Below are positions 12,901-23,559 of a stretch of 64,000 nucleotides of DNA, piece by piece. Position numbers and translations under genes: made by a program. Location: contig NC_062253.1 of assembly GCF_905475465.1 (NCBI RefSeq), positions 124,001 to 188,000 of the forward strand, given 5' to 3'. Below the pieces are notes generated by a model that saw only the letters and a program-made list of their open reading frames with translations, made no database searches and had not been told where the DNA came from. Origin of the DNA: Pieris napi (taxonomy: Eukaryota > Arthropoda > Insecta > Lepidoptera > Pieridae). Positions within the stretch are counted from its first letter, which is position 1. Each line of letters starts with the position of its first letter.

Positions 12901-15900
12901 CGTCGTTCCACAACTGAGCGTTTTTAAGACAGTTTCTGCCGCGCACCAACACTATATGGAACCAGCTGCCCACTGAAGTATTTCCGAACCAATTCAACTT
13001 ATGGTCCTAAAAGAAAAGAGCGTTCCAATTCTTAAAAGGCCGGCTTCGCATTCACGAGCCTTCTGGCAATATTAGTGTGGCGGCGGTATCACTTCATTAG
13101 GTTAGCCTCCTGCCCATTTGCCCCCCGTTACATAAAAAGGTGGATGAATTATATAGTTTATTATTTTTTCAGTGATTGACAAGAAATGGCGACGCAGTAT
13201 CATAATAATCTTCGTAGTAACAACGTTGTATGGTTTAAGTGGCGCCTTTTCAATAACAGTCTATGCTTTCACACTTTTATCATACGCAGGGGCTGAGTTT
13301 GAAATTAGCCCAGAAGTGCAGTCTTTTAGTTTTCCAATAGTTATGATCAGTGCTTCGTTTGTTCTCGCTTTAACTATAGAGAGGGTCGGTAGAAAGGTAA
13401 TTTGTATTACAATAGTTTATTTACAGTAAATATCATCAGTTTATCCAGTATTCATACAGTTTTAAATGCAGTTTTAACGAAAGTACTCTTACGTCTCTTT
13501 CTGTCTAATTGTGCTTATGCTGTGAAGAAATAGAATAAGTACTTCAGTTAAAACGGCACAATTAGACTGATATTTAAGAAGGGTCTTCATGGATAATAAT
13601 AGACTATAGGACTTTTAAGGAAACATCTGCTTTTTAACATTGGAAACGACTGATATTTTTAAGTCACTTATATCTCACATCATAGGTTTGAACCCCAGCT
13701 GTTTACAAATTAGGGAAACATCGTGAAAGAACCGTCTTTTACCTTACAAATCCACTGCTTATATCAGGTAGTGTTGGCCTAGTAGCTTCATCGTGCGACT
13801 CTCATCGCTGACGTCAGCTAAGTTCGATCCCCGGCAAGACCAATGGACTTCCTATGTTTCTATTTTAACATTCGCTCAAACGGTGAAGAAAACATCGTTA
13901 GGAAACCGGCTTGCCTTAGACTCAAAACGTCGACGGCGTGAGTCAGGCACAGGAGGCTGATCAACTACTTGCCCACTAGATTGACAAATGATTATGAAAC
14001 AGATACAGAAATATGAGGCGCAGACCTAACCGGACGGAAAGATAGACGAAATCTTTGTTCAACACACGTTTATAATTATTTCAGCCCATACTGGTCGGAG
14101 CGTATATGGTATCGGCCATATCGTTTTCAGTTATAGCTACATCTTTCCTCATTAAAAATAATGGTGGTGCAGTGCCAGGTTGGTTACCACTTTCGATGAT
14201 GATTTCATGTGTTTTCTGCTTCGCTGGAGGGATTGAGTCTATAATATTCATATTGATTCCCGAAATGTTTTCCTTTCAAGTAAGTTATATAGCTTTAAGG
14301 TTTCTTTAGTATTGAATGTAGCAAATGCTGGTCAAAGCTCATGAATGTTATTAAAATGTGTTCGATGTTTGTGAATGTGGATGTCATGAAATAATCAATA
14401 CCTAGGTAACACTGAAAATATATATAAAAATAAAAACGGCTTAATGTAGAAAGTTGCCAATACTTTTATTGTTTATCGCAGTAATCTCCGTTCCTCTCTA
14501 CACATCGTCGCATTCGATGGAACCACTGAGAAAAGCAGTGACCCCATTTTTCCTTAGAGTTCTATGGCATTTTCGTACGCTTTCACCGCATCTTCAGGGC
14601 TCGTAAAGCGAACACCTCGAATTTTATCTTTAGTTCTTGGGAATAAATGAAAGTCGCAGGGCGCCAGGTCAGGACTGTATGGTGGATGACTCATTATCTC
14701 GACACCTGCCATAGTCAAATATTCAACAGTCCGTTTTGAGGAGTGCGCTGAAGCATTGTCGTGGTGAAGGAGGATTCTGCTACGAGGGCGCTGCTGTCGA
14801 ATTTTTTCCAAGACAACAGACAAACAGCGATTGACATACCAGTCTGTAGTGACTGTTCTTCCATTTTCTAGCACAACTGTCGCGAAATGACCTTTCAAAG
14901 AACGAGGCAATCATCTTTTTTCCTTGACTTCTTCCTTTCTTTACCTTAGTTGGCCGATCCTCGAAAGGAAACAGTCACTGAGCTGATTGTCTGTTGGTTT
15001 CGGGTTCGTAGCAATATATCCAGCTTTCATCACCTTTGACGATGTCAAATTCAGCATTTGAGTCACCGCCGTTGAACTTATCTGACATTTGGCGACACGA
15101 GTCCATGCTAAGGTGTTTCTGGTCGTTGGTTAAAGTATGGGGAATCCATCTGATACAACGCTTTAGCATTTTTTTAACTTGACTCATACCAATGCCCTTG
15201 CCCGTATCTGCTGATAGATCACTCTCTTATCTTCCTCTATCGTGCGTCGCACAGCACTGATGTTGTCTCATTAAACTCGTTAAACCAATAGTAAATAGTT
15301 ACACGAGATGGGGCTTCATTAAGAAATGCTAATCGCAGCCTATCATAGCTTTGTTGTTAAGTAAGCTCACAATGAAAGTCAGATTAAATCATGGACCGAA
15401 AATTTTCTCGCGTTAGGTTCATTTTAACGTGTAACGCCAATTCATAAAATCAAATGACAAATGAATGCAATATACTACATTAGGTTACCAAAGAGTCCTA
15501 AAATTCAAATTCAAAAATAGTTTAATTAGCAATGTTTCTAACTGGCCAGTTCTAAACATTTTCAGTGTTACCCACGTATATCGAAAGCTGGCGCGTTCAC
15601 AGTACTCACACTAATGCAATTTCACTATACAGTATGTTTAAAAATATTACTTTTTTGCCAAGCTATATATTTTAGTCTACTCTGGTTTTAGTAAGGTTGG
15701 GTGGGTTGTAAATAAATAAAAATGTGTCAAATACATATAAATATTATGTGCATACGAGGGTGGATCCAAAAGTTCTAAGCCCGACCAAGAACGTATAAGA
15801 GTAGTTTGTGTAAATAATTTTTCATTTTTTGACATAAGCTCCATCTAGCTCAACACACTTCACTTTTACTTCACTAACTATTCTTTCAATACTCCTCTTA

Positions 15901-16962
15901 GAAACCCCAGTCGCATCTGATGTCAAATTAAATATAACATTTTTTCATTAAACTGTTTTTATTAAGATGCTTAAAATAATTAAAAACATTGTGCACCATT
16001 TCACGATTTCAGATTGCCCTGGTAATGTTTGAAAAAAGATCAACATGTATAAAATAATAATAATATAAAACAGTAAAGATCAACATAAAGAGTAGCAAAA
16101 GAAAAACAATAACTGTCTCTTTTATACTCATAAGCTTGACCGAGCGCGAGAGACACGGGCAGTCTTTTCGTGATATATTTGTGATTGTATTTCAGTTTGA
16201 CATCACGTCTCGCGCTTATTCACAGACACTACACAAGCACAAAGTGTAAATGTGTTGAAGCCGCCAGCTTTAGATAACATACCTATACCACGTTACATAT
16301 GTATACGTTTTTTACGAAACAATAAAACTTTATTAATCTTGAGTGACGCGCAGAGGTTTACCACATCATACATAATCTCTGCGCTTATGTTACAAGCTAT
16401 CTTTTCTAAAATATATGACTAATTTTACTTTTTTCAACAAAGATCGACTTCATATCCCCTAACCATAAGTATCCCAAAACTATCCCAAGCTGCACTAAAA
16501 TTTATACTGCGTTTAGGCATAAAACCGTATTCCCCTTTTTTCTGGAATTTAGTTAGTGTAGCCAATTTTATTTTGAATTTTCAATTCACATAGGACATAA
16601 GCTAGCCTCTTTTAAGTTTAACCTATGGCATTCTAGGTGTCCCACTTTACAGTATTCCATTGTTTTCACTTACCACTTTCTAGCGGTGTGATGTGAAGCC
16701 AAGTAATAATAAAATTCGTTTTCAGATTTGCGGGAAAATAATGGGCGTTTTCGGAACATATACTTGGTTTATAGAGTTTTTCCAACTGCTTCTCTACGCA
16801 CCAATAATAAAACTATTTGGTTACTATATACTTTTCTACTTTTATGCCACTATAAATCTTGTCAGTGGAGTTTTTATTTTAATATTTATTGCGGAAACAA
16901 AGGGGAAAACCGAGCAGGAGGTCCAGAATGCTATCAATTCAAAGCGGCTTTTTAAGAAATAG
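6969..16962 (+). CDS. Sugar transporter gene B, Tret1-like (complete)
   Basis: Seven exons: 6969-7047, 9272-9501, 12077-12397, 12639-12771, 13173-13396, 14085-14279 and 16726-16962, all with GT-AG edges and matching phases. They give 472 aa, normal for a major facilitator sugar porter with 12 membrane helices. Visible motifs are DNYGRK (about 87-92) in the loop after helix 2, RIFGGISAGG in helix 4, PEAP (197-200) where PESP is usual, ERVGRK (to 329) and AETKGKT in place of PETRGK. The start is placed by homology to the short GHTYxQW first exons of D, E and F. The TM7 QQxSG sugar motif is absent (TLYGLSGAFSITVYAF). Introns hold an R1-type LINE end, a Harbinger MITE, a SINE and mariner remnants. 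It probably moves a sugar across the cell membrane; the substrate is unknown. Confidence 0.88.
7418..8147 (+). mobile_element. R1-type LINE 3' end with 13-bp target duplication
   Basis: A GC-rich 5'-truncated insertion (7431-8134) ends in about 19 A residues and is flanked by direct copies of ggcagtgtacctt (7418-7430 and 8135-8147). This is the signature of target-primed reverse transcription. The 5' part reads as the C-terminus of an R1-clade ORF2 (VVDDALHTLKDCLAWE, LLGVLQGEDATLDNIVR), the zinc-knuckle-like end of the reverse transcriptase protein, then a 3' UTR. It sits in gene B intron 1 inside an older dispersed repeat. Confidence 0.85.
8150..8640 (+). repeat. Dispersed repeat, host of the R1-type insertion
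   Basis: The stretch holding aataagcgcctgtgcacttg, gaaagtgccagctctg and gtccgaaggagatgagacgg recurs inverted at 54275-54510 and partly at 22985-23040 and 24240-24320. It is probably the 3' region of a LINE. No intact frame is present. Confidence 0.6.
8725..9100 (-). pseudogene. LINE reverse transcriptase C-terminal remnant
   Basis: The minus-strand frame 8988-8725 reads KLTYLLYCSPLWNHSVFLSD and then TSLESILNVPLKHLLGIKRR. This pattern (PLW, then a basic amphipathic stretch) is typical of the C-terminal region of non-LTR retrotransposon reverse transcriptases. It lacks the catalytic core. The flank to about 9100 matches the tail at 2700-2880, and 5025-5200 is another inverted copy. It lies in gene B intron 1. 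Confidence 0.5.
9502..10008. other. Gene B intron 2, 5' part
   Basis: Unremarkable AT-rich intron sequence up to the Harbinger-derived element. No other element is recognised. Confidence 0.5.
10009..11083. mobile_element. Non-autonomous PIF/Harbinger element in gene B intron 2
   Basis: The ends are tggcgcttctaaacgggcc and its near-perfect inverse, matching the Harbinger ends at 43617-48189. Inside, both element genes are truncated and joined tail to tail. The MADF-protein start at 10490 (+) runs to about AYKK, then meets the reverse complement of the transposase N-terminus, whose ATG is at 10889 (-). This deletion differs from the one shared by the two small copies in gene E. The flanking 3-bp target duplication is not clean, so the copy is probably old. 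A 70-bp retroelement end is inserted at 10276-10345. Confidence 0.85.
10265..10356 (+). mobile_element. 70-bp Penelope-like terminal fragment with 11-bp target duplication
   Basis: Compared with the undisrupted Harbinger copies, 70 bp (10276-10345) are inserted between two copies of cagtgtatcct (10265-10275 and 10346-10356). The insert ends taaaacac...accggattgaagttat, closely matching the terminal repeat of the Penelope-like element at 947-984. It is an extreme 5' truncation product. Confidence 0.75.
11084..12076. other. Gene B intron 2, 3' part, with LINE-tail remnant
   Basis: Mostly AT-rich. About 11870-11995 is a repeat (ctgttaaggcgcgtgcgtgg, gctggcggtaatagcgggaa, gcctcacatgggtcattgc-like) that is present inverted at 6365-6500. 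It resembles the end of a LINE ORF2, but the coding frame is too short to be certain. Confidence 0.45.
12800..13140 (-). repeat. LINE 3' tail in gene B intron 4
   Basis: Read on the minus strand, it contains the cgggcaggaggc...ctaatgaagtgataccgcc type sequence and then a region about ggcagctggttccatatagt and gtcttaaaaacgctcagttg. Both pieces recur at 48465-48665 (+) and, more diverged, at 48985-49260 (-), 38165-38300 (+) and 36645-36730 (+). A dispersed LINE 3' end is the best reading. Confidence 0.55.
13608..14084 (+). repeat. Segment duplicated from/with window positions 1-457, including a SINE
   Basis: The end of gene B intron 5 matches the start of the window almost base for base (ggacttttaaggaaacatct, tatctcacatcataggtttg, and so on), showing that A and B arose by segmental duplication. 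The SINE at about 13765-14035 was already in place: A-box-like ttggcctagtagcttcatcg, B-box agttcgatccc, and body aacggtgaagaaaacatcg. Confidence 0.85.
14405..15572 (-). pseudogene. Degenerate mariner transposon
   Basis: The terminal inverted repeat ggtaacactgaaaat at 14405 faces its perfect inverse ending at 15572, and TA precedes the left end. On the minus strand, 15187-14975 encodes KGDESWIYCYEPETNRQSAQ (first catalytic Asp). The frame 14910-14554 encodes LLHHDNASAHSSKRTVEYL and HPPYSPDLAPCDFHLFP, the second and third Asp of the DD34D triad. Frameshifts and stops separate the pieces, and the N-terminal helix-turn-helix is damaged. The copy is about 1.17 kb, slightly short for the family. 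It lies in gene B intron 6 and is absent from gene A's matching intron. Confidence 0.85.
15756..15915 (-). pseudogene. Second mariner-type remnant (C-terminal end)
   Basis: The end tacgagggtggatccaaaag is a typical mariner terminus. The minus strand then reads roughly SIERIVSEVKVKCVELDGAY, matching the C-terminal end of mariner transposases. Only this short piece is present; no other end is found. Confidence 0.5.
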
Positions 16963-19835
16963 TTGTGAATGTTTTTATTAAAATCGTAATGATTTATTAA
17001 AACCTTGAATGTTTTATTTATTATTCCGTATCGTAGATGTATCTTGATAATGCAAACCAGAGTTTAATAACTTATATAAGTTACTACTTGACATTAAAAT
17101 GATTAAACGTCCATGCTCGAGCAAAGGATCTGATCCTTAATTAAAGCAACGCACATGCAATATAAAATAAAAATATCTTTATGGATTTTAAGTAGATATT
17201 CTTTGTTAAGTCTTATAATTAAAGTTTATGAGTATTTTTTTAAACATTGGCTATCTATACACATGGTGCTATACGTTATATCGTTAGTGCAGTAAAAGTA
17301 GGATTTATTATCTAAGGACTACTCCATAACTCCAAAATCCACACGCATACAAGTCGGGCTATTCTTGAAATCCTGAAATTTGGCCTGTGTGTGTGTGTGA
17401 CTACATAACATTTCCAGTACTTCTTATACAGTAACCGGTGAAAAGAAAGAGAAATAAAGTAAAGACTCCTTGTAAGAACCAAGTGACATAGGGCTTAAGA
17501 TCTACTTTAACAGCGAGTCTTTGAGAAAATCAAGATCTTTTAAATGAAAGGTACTTCAGGTTAAGTTGGTGTATCCAATTTTTTTAGCCACCCTTAGAAA
17601 CTGATTTTTTAATTCTTAATGCTGCATCATGAACACTCGACACCCAATTATCAGACGCTTGTCACCTTCGTAACATTACGCACGCTTAAACAGATTCATT
17701 ATCCTTGTGGATTCGTTGTATGTATTAACTCTCGAATCGAAAATATTTTCACAAATGCTATGTTTATATTTTAACATATTCGCCTTGTTTCAAATATTTT
17801 AAACTATTTTAACGGTTACCTGTTTACTTGTGAGCAAATAGTATAGATAATAATGTCTTAACGTGCATTTAGTATTGTCTTTTATTTAATAACATTAAAT
17901 TTTAATGTGCATTATTTTTGTTTAATTGATATACATGGAAATTCCTTTGGAGTGTATGGCGTATCCATTTCCACTTCCGTCGCTTGATGGCTAATCGAGA
18001 CACCTAGAATACAACAGAACTCCCGTAGAATAAAAATTTGATCTACGTAGAAAAATTAAAACCACCTTTAAACATTAACATTAACATCCGTGAACATAAA
18101 GTCACGTTCCGGCACACCCTGAATAGTAAGGTTATTGAATTTAAAAATAAAACGAGAATATTATCGCTTTAAGTAAATAACATATTAACAATTTTTTATT
18201 GTCTTAAAAATTAAATATAAGAATGTTATCTTTCAATATGTTTATTTTGGTTTAATGCTATTTATTTTACGGCGATTTTATAATTTTTTATACAGTTTTG
18301 CGATATGAAAAGCAAATAGCAAGGTCTTAACATGTATGATGAAATGTTGACTAGATTTTAAAGGCGATTTTGATTTACATATTAACCAATATTTACTATG
18401 TTACGCTGATGGTTAAACAAAATAGTCGAATATTATTTTAATACATTGTTTCAGTCGAGTATTTAGGTGAGATCGATACAGCTTTGTGATTTTTTAACTC
18501 GTATGAAGCGAGTCTTTCGCTGACTACGATTGCTGAAAAGCATTGGCGGTATGTCCACATGAACTGGAGCTCCCTACTAAGGGATGAATGGGGCGTTCAA
18601 ACACAATTTCGACGTCTAAGCTTCTTTAGCTACGTCTTTCTGACTACAAAGACCCCGACACATTTTAATAGATCCGGATAATCGGATCACAGCTGATGAT
18701 GAATTAAAAGCCGCCAGGTCAGATTAGAGTAAAACATCGCCTTTACCGGGGAAGGCGAGATCACTTACTTCGAACTTGTCTTCTGTCCTGCCTCTCAGGC
18801 GATTTACCATCCACGACGGTCCAAGCCGAGGTCTGAGTCTCACAGAAGGTCGTCCGTTGTGGTAGTTGTGGGAAAAGCCCATTTCCGACAGAGCTACCCT
18901 GTTTTACTAGTGTTTTATTAAACTAATTAGTTGATTACATTAATATGATTTTTGATTGATATTTATGTTTATCCCTTGCAACATAATTCTTAAAGTACTT
19001 TGCAGTTTTAACAAATGGAGTAGCATTTGACACGTTTGGAGTACATACACGCAACTTGTTTTGACAAAGAGTTTTTGAGTTACAAAAACTGTAACATCTG
19101 TTTCTTGTGATTTCTATTCCATGGGAATGGCATTGTAGAAAAATACAACGAATATTGAAATCTCAGAACTAGTGGTTAAACAATGTATTATTAAGCAAAA
19201 ATAGAATAATTTCGACATATTTTTTGTTTGGTGCATTTTAACTATTCGTTATTATGTGTTCCGTTTGACGCCCAAGGTGAGATTCATTATGAGAGTACCT
19301 ACATCGTTTTCGTTTCCACTCAATTCGCTAGTATCCGACCCTTTCCCTTTACGTGACACCGCCTTCAGCGCCCAGCGGTCGAAACTGAAACTTACTTTTT
19401 ACCGCGTTAAAGCATGCTGCCAGAATTCTTCGTTTATTGACACATTAACCAATGCAAACTTTAATACTAGTAGTAAATTTAAAGTAATATTGACCCTATA
19501 TTTATTTAAGTAGAAAAATTATTGCGTAAAACGTATACAAAACAGCTGATAAGAGTGCACACGTGGTGAGTGAACAGTCAAAAAAGATATTGTTTCTGCG
19601 TGTTCTGATGAGCCAAGTTCTTAGCAAAGTCTTCAGTACGAGTAAAGAGGGTGAAGAACCGCCGCAAAAACAAAGAAATAAACAGCACGTGCGCAGAAAT
19701 GTACGTGATTAATAAATTAGTAAAATATAATAATGGCTAATTAAGCCAGCCAAAAGCTCAGAAGTTTCCTACGACCTCACTGCTCTGAGAATTTCTGCTT
19801 TGATGCAATCTGATGGTAATTATTGTTAATTCAAG
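16963..19835. other. Intergenic between gene B and fragment C
   Basis: No exon homologous to transporter exons 1-4 is found here on either strand, which matters for the status of fragment C. 16977-16982 (ATTAAA) may serve as gene B's poly(A) signal. About 18120-18290 is weakly similar to 28930-29095 in gene D intron 2. About 18480-18910 is GC-richer and looks like a decayed retroelement, but no domain is recognised. Confidence 0.5.
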
Positions 19836-20289
19836 TGAAAAATAAAGCCTGGCGCCGGGGCTTCATACTGTTACTCATGGCACGGCTAACCCTGACGTGG
19901 AATGGTTCCTTCGCGATCGTCACCTACGCTTCAATAGTCCTACAGGCCACAGGCTCCAACCTGAGCATCAGCCCTGAATTACAGTCCGTCAGTTTTCCAA
20001 TTATCATGATTATTGCATCCTTCACGTTGATTGCAATTTCCGAAAAGTGTGGTAGAAAGGTGAGCTTTAATATTTTTCAATGCGTTCGATAAAAATGATT
20101 CTTACAAGGTATGGAATTGAATACCTAAAAAAAATTGGTCTGTAAATTCGGTTGACACACGATAATTTTCAATTGATAAAAAGTGAATTGAATTTTTATC
20201 ACTAAATTATCATTATTTTGTATAATACAAGGAGTTAATTGAAAATTATAATTTTTCGCTAAATTAACATTATATTTGCCCTCGTTAAT

Positions 20290-21140
20290 GGAGTGGAAGA
20301 CAGATAAATGTCACAAGCCAACCGCATAAGCCGATGGTACCTACATCTATATCGCTTGTTCCGCGCTCTCGCTTGCACGCTGGGCTCTGGCGGAACACAA
20401 CATTGATGACCGGGATACACGTGGCTAGTTTTTCAAGCTAGGATAGCAAGCTAGTACTGTCCTGGCTTGCTGACCTGGCTTGGAACATGCTAGTTCTTTT
20501 TACATGAGGCTAGGATTATTTTAAGCTAGTACTATTGCAGTGACTTAGGTAACCACACGTCCAAAATGAGCTGCATGCGAAAAAAAACACTATTCAAAAA
20601 CTGTGCCAATTCGCACTAGAATTTTTAGTAGTGCTGAATCACGTTTAGATATTTCGTCTTTAAAACTTGGAAGGGTTGAAGGGTATGAATGTCTGTAGAA
20701 CGCCTACAGACATTCATGGTCACGGTACAGTTGTACAAACTTTAAATTAATATCCATACTTAGTTTGGGCATCTTAAAATCTCAAAAACACGTCGCGGTG
20801 ACAAAAAGAAACAAAACGCGTGGTTCCTGCTTACTAGCCAACTGAAAACTAGCTTCGCCGGCCATACGAAGCTAGTCCACAAGCCAGGATAGTAAAATCA
20901 GTGGTGGGGGGCCCTACTATCCTAAAAAATAGAACTCCATCCTATTAAAAACTATCCTGGCTTGTAAACTAGCTTACTACCTAAGAAATGAAGCTAGTTT
21001 TGTCTACACGAAGCCAGAAGTACTAGCTTGCTAGCTTACTGACACTAGCTTGCTATCCTCGTGTATCTCGGGCATGAGTCATGTTTACGTGCGTGCAGCC
21101 GGCGTTCATCGATTTATATCGCGTCAAAAGAAGCCTGAGT
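20290..21140. repeat. Dispersed MITE interrupted by a foldback element
   Basis: The outer sequence (cgctctcgcttgca on the left, and gcatgagtcatg, gtgcagccggc and gcgtcaaaa on the right) matches the repeat at 34590-34850 in the protease-homologue gene (cgcgctctcgcttgcat, gcatgagtaatg, gtgcagccggc, cacgtcaaaa). Here the inner 660 bp belong to another element. It lies in intron 1 of fragment C. Confidence 0.6.
20410..21072. mobile_element. Foldback element built of gctag-rich arms
   Basis: The ends are ccgggatacacg and its inverse (cgtgtatctcggg). Both arms are packed with gctag, ggatag and caagc units in mirrored order, for example ggatagcaagctagtact near the left end and the inverse (ctagcttgctatcc) near the right. 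A 14-bp perfect hairpin (atgaatgtctgtag, loop aacgc) sits near the centre at about 20685-20717. No frame is present. The layout fits a non-coding foldback transposon. Confidence 0.6.
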
Positions 21141-22149
21141 AAATCGATAACATATTAAAAAATCTATTTGGCATATATATAACTCAACTATGTTTTGTGA
21201 AGATATATGGAACCAGGTGGAAAAAGGGCAGACGTTTTATATTATGAATGTTGCCTCATTTTACTTAGTTTTAAGTTGTATTTTTTCAGCCCCTCCACGT
21301 TGGTGCATATCTTCTGACGTCTATCGGTCACACAGGTATTGGAGTATCACGGTTACTTATGCGGGTCGGATATTCCATATGCTCATGGATTCCCATTCTG
21401 TTTATGATATTAGCTATTTCCACGTATGCGGGTGGAGTCAGGCCGCTGCCCTATATCATTAGTGTTGAAATGTTCAACTTTCAGGTAATATATATTCTTG
21501 ACTTTTAAATACATTTCTTACATTGTAAAGTGATTTTTAATTTAATTGCGATATACCATTGGTATGATTTTAAATAATTTATGAAATAAAAGGTTGGAAA
21601 CTTATTACAGAAAATCCGCTGACTTTTACAATACACAAACCAACTAAATGTAGTGTCTTCATATTGTGCTATTTTTTGTAATGTATGAAAGAAGTCTTGT
21701 TACCACTTCCGGTGGGGCAGATTCTGCGTCACTCTTCTTGAAGCCCACTGTGTTATTTTGCTGATATTAAATCTCAGCTTATCTGTAGTACTAAATCTAA
21801 GACCTAAAACTCGTAGACTACAAAGGCACAAATGTGTCCTCGTAACACCCCAAACTCATTATTATTCCATTAATATATGCCCCACTGATTTAATTATTTT
21901 AAACATGATTTTTACAGGTACGAGCAAAACTTTTAGGCCTACTACACACCTTCGGCTGGTGTTCAATGTCATCTCAGCTCTTTGCGTTCGGCCCACTTGT
22001 GGACTCATTTGGACTACATTACACGTTCATTCTTTTTGGAGTTATCAACCTACTTGGTGCCTGTATTGCTATGTTTATACCGGAAACGAGGGGGAAAACG
22101 GAGGAAGAAGTTATGGGAAAATTGGGCAAGAAAAGAAAATGCTTTTGAT

Positions 22150-22620
22150 GCATGATTTCAGCGGTAGGAACCCTTTCGAGCAGGGAATCTGTAGCCATTT
22201 GGATGTGCTCAATGAGTCGGTCAGTTTCGGTATTTCCGCTATGGGACCTATACAGGCATGCGTAGAATCGCGGATGGTCATCGCAGTCTACGCGCAGCCA
22301 GAGGTTAGATAGGTCCCTTCCTTCAAGCGTCCCGAGGCGACGAGAACAGATGTCCTCTCTGACGTACACGCAAACTCCCGCCCGCGGCACAAATGAATGT
22401 TCCAATTTGTACCCCGGGTAGGAGAGGTAGGAAGTATCATATCTGAGTCTCGGTAAGAAAGAGCAAGGCCGGCTTCGCAGTCTCTAAGTGGTAGTGGACA
22501 GCGTTGATGTTGGAATTGAGCCCCCTAACATTTGTGGGCTCAAGGGGGGGGGGAATGGGCTCCGGGAGTCTCTCTCACCGCACGAAACGCGAGTACAATA
22601 AGGCGAACTTATTGCATCAC
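22150..22620 (-). pseudogene. LINE endonuclease-domain fragment
   Basis: The minus strand encodes the N-terminal apurinic-type endonuclease of a non-LTR retrotransposon: about NVRGLNSNINAVHYHLETAK, LLFLTETQI, YPGYKLEHSF, then AGVCVYVREDICSRRLGTLE and YACLYRSHSGNTETDRLIEH. It breaks off abruptly at about 22150, right beside the stop codon of fragment C, before the GDFN catalytic motif. One or more small frame breaks are present. The clade resembles Jockey/CR1-type insect LINEs. Confidence 0.7.
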
Positions 22621-22763
22621 TTCACGCCGGTTTTCTGAGAGACAGTGGTACTGCCCCGGTCGTGCCTGCCCATTTGGCTGAAGCCCGAAGGCAACAGCAT
22701 GGCACTCCCACTAGGAAGGGGTTGAATGATTGCGCTGATGAAATAACCTCTGTCACAACCTGT

Positions 22764-22815
22764 GACCCCATCGCCCACTGGTGAAATAACCATTTCACCA
22801 GTGGGCGATGGGGTC
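22764..22815. repeat. Perfect 24-bp hairpin
   Basis: The arms at 22764-22787 and 22792-22815 are exact inverse copies (start gaccccatcgcccactggtg) with a 4-base loop, aacc. It lies next to the LINE fragment. No function is assigned. Confidence 0.7.
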
Positions 22816-22829
22816 GTCACGTCCCGAAG

Positions 22830-23559
22830 CCGACTATTATTGTATATTAATAATTTATTTTTATTTTTATTATTTAATTAAGATCTATACCTATATAAGT
22901 TTAATTTTAAATATAAATAACGTATTTATACTTAATGTAAATAATAATAAAAAATTGAAAATATTGCGATACACATTCGTTAAACGAGGAAAGCACCATC
23001 TCTGAAGTCACCGGTACTACCTACCAGGCGCCCACTTAAATATTAGGCCCTTGCATATGAAATAGCGTTTCGTCGTTCTTCGTCGTTAGGAATTCCAAAT
23101 TTAATTTTGTGCAGCTATTTGTGGGCATTACATTTTCTTGACCATGAATCTAATTAAGTGAGGGCCAGCGGTGAATCCAAAAAAAAACAAAATGTGTTGA
23201 AATTACTTTAATTAATCACTGACAATAATTAAGACTTAACTAAATATAAATATTTAATCAGGAAATTGGAAGGACATTTAAGGAAATTGTAATACTTATA
23301 GAAAGCAAGAAATAAAAGGCTTTTTATTTTTTATTTATTTATTAAATATTTAATCGGCCCGATATTAGGTGCACGACAAATAATCTCTATTATAAACTTA
23401 ACTAGTTGAGAATTGACCGGTCCGATGTGAGGTATCCGATCAAAAGCTTCTGATCTCTATTGTCCATTTCCTTTTATAACGGTGTTGCGTAAGAGGGGTA
23501 CAGGTATTGGTTATGCGGGGCAAAGGGAGTGCAATGGATAAGTAACATTCTTATAATAT
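22830..23559. other. Intergenic, repeat fragment
   Basis: About 22965-23040 repeats the 8150-8270 family (gtcaccggtactacctacca, ggcgcccacttaaat). The rest is AT-rich with no recognised frame. Confidence 0.45.

Larger units (their letters stand above)
19836..22148 (+). pseudogene. Sugar transporter fragment C (exons 5-7 only)
   Basis: Three exons with intact frames and splice sites: 19836-20059 (224 bp, entered in phase 1), 21290-21484 (195 bp) and 21918-22148 (stop TGA). They encode helices 7-12 of a Tret1-like sugar porter, with WNGSFAIVTYAS, EKCGRK, TYAGGVRPLPYIISVEMFNFQ and PETRGKTEEEV. They are near copies of gene F exons 5-7. Exons 1-4 are missing from the 2.9 kb upstream, so on its own this is half a transporter. 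The acceptor phase of its first exon matches the donor phase of gene B exon 4, so a B-C spliced product is possible. It is most likely a partial duplicate; the absence of any disabling mutation is notable. Confidence 0.75.

Noticed and set aside
20410..21072. CRISPR-like or satellite repeat
   Set aside because: The short units are irregular and mirrored, not regularly spaced direct repeats, and the genome is eukaryotic.
22019..22405. Minus-strand frame running into gene C exon 7 as a host gene
   Set aside because: Its real part is a LINE endonuclease; the portion over exon 7 is only antisense to the transporter.
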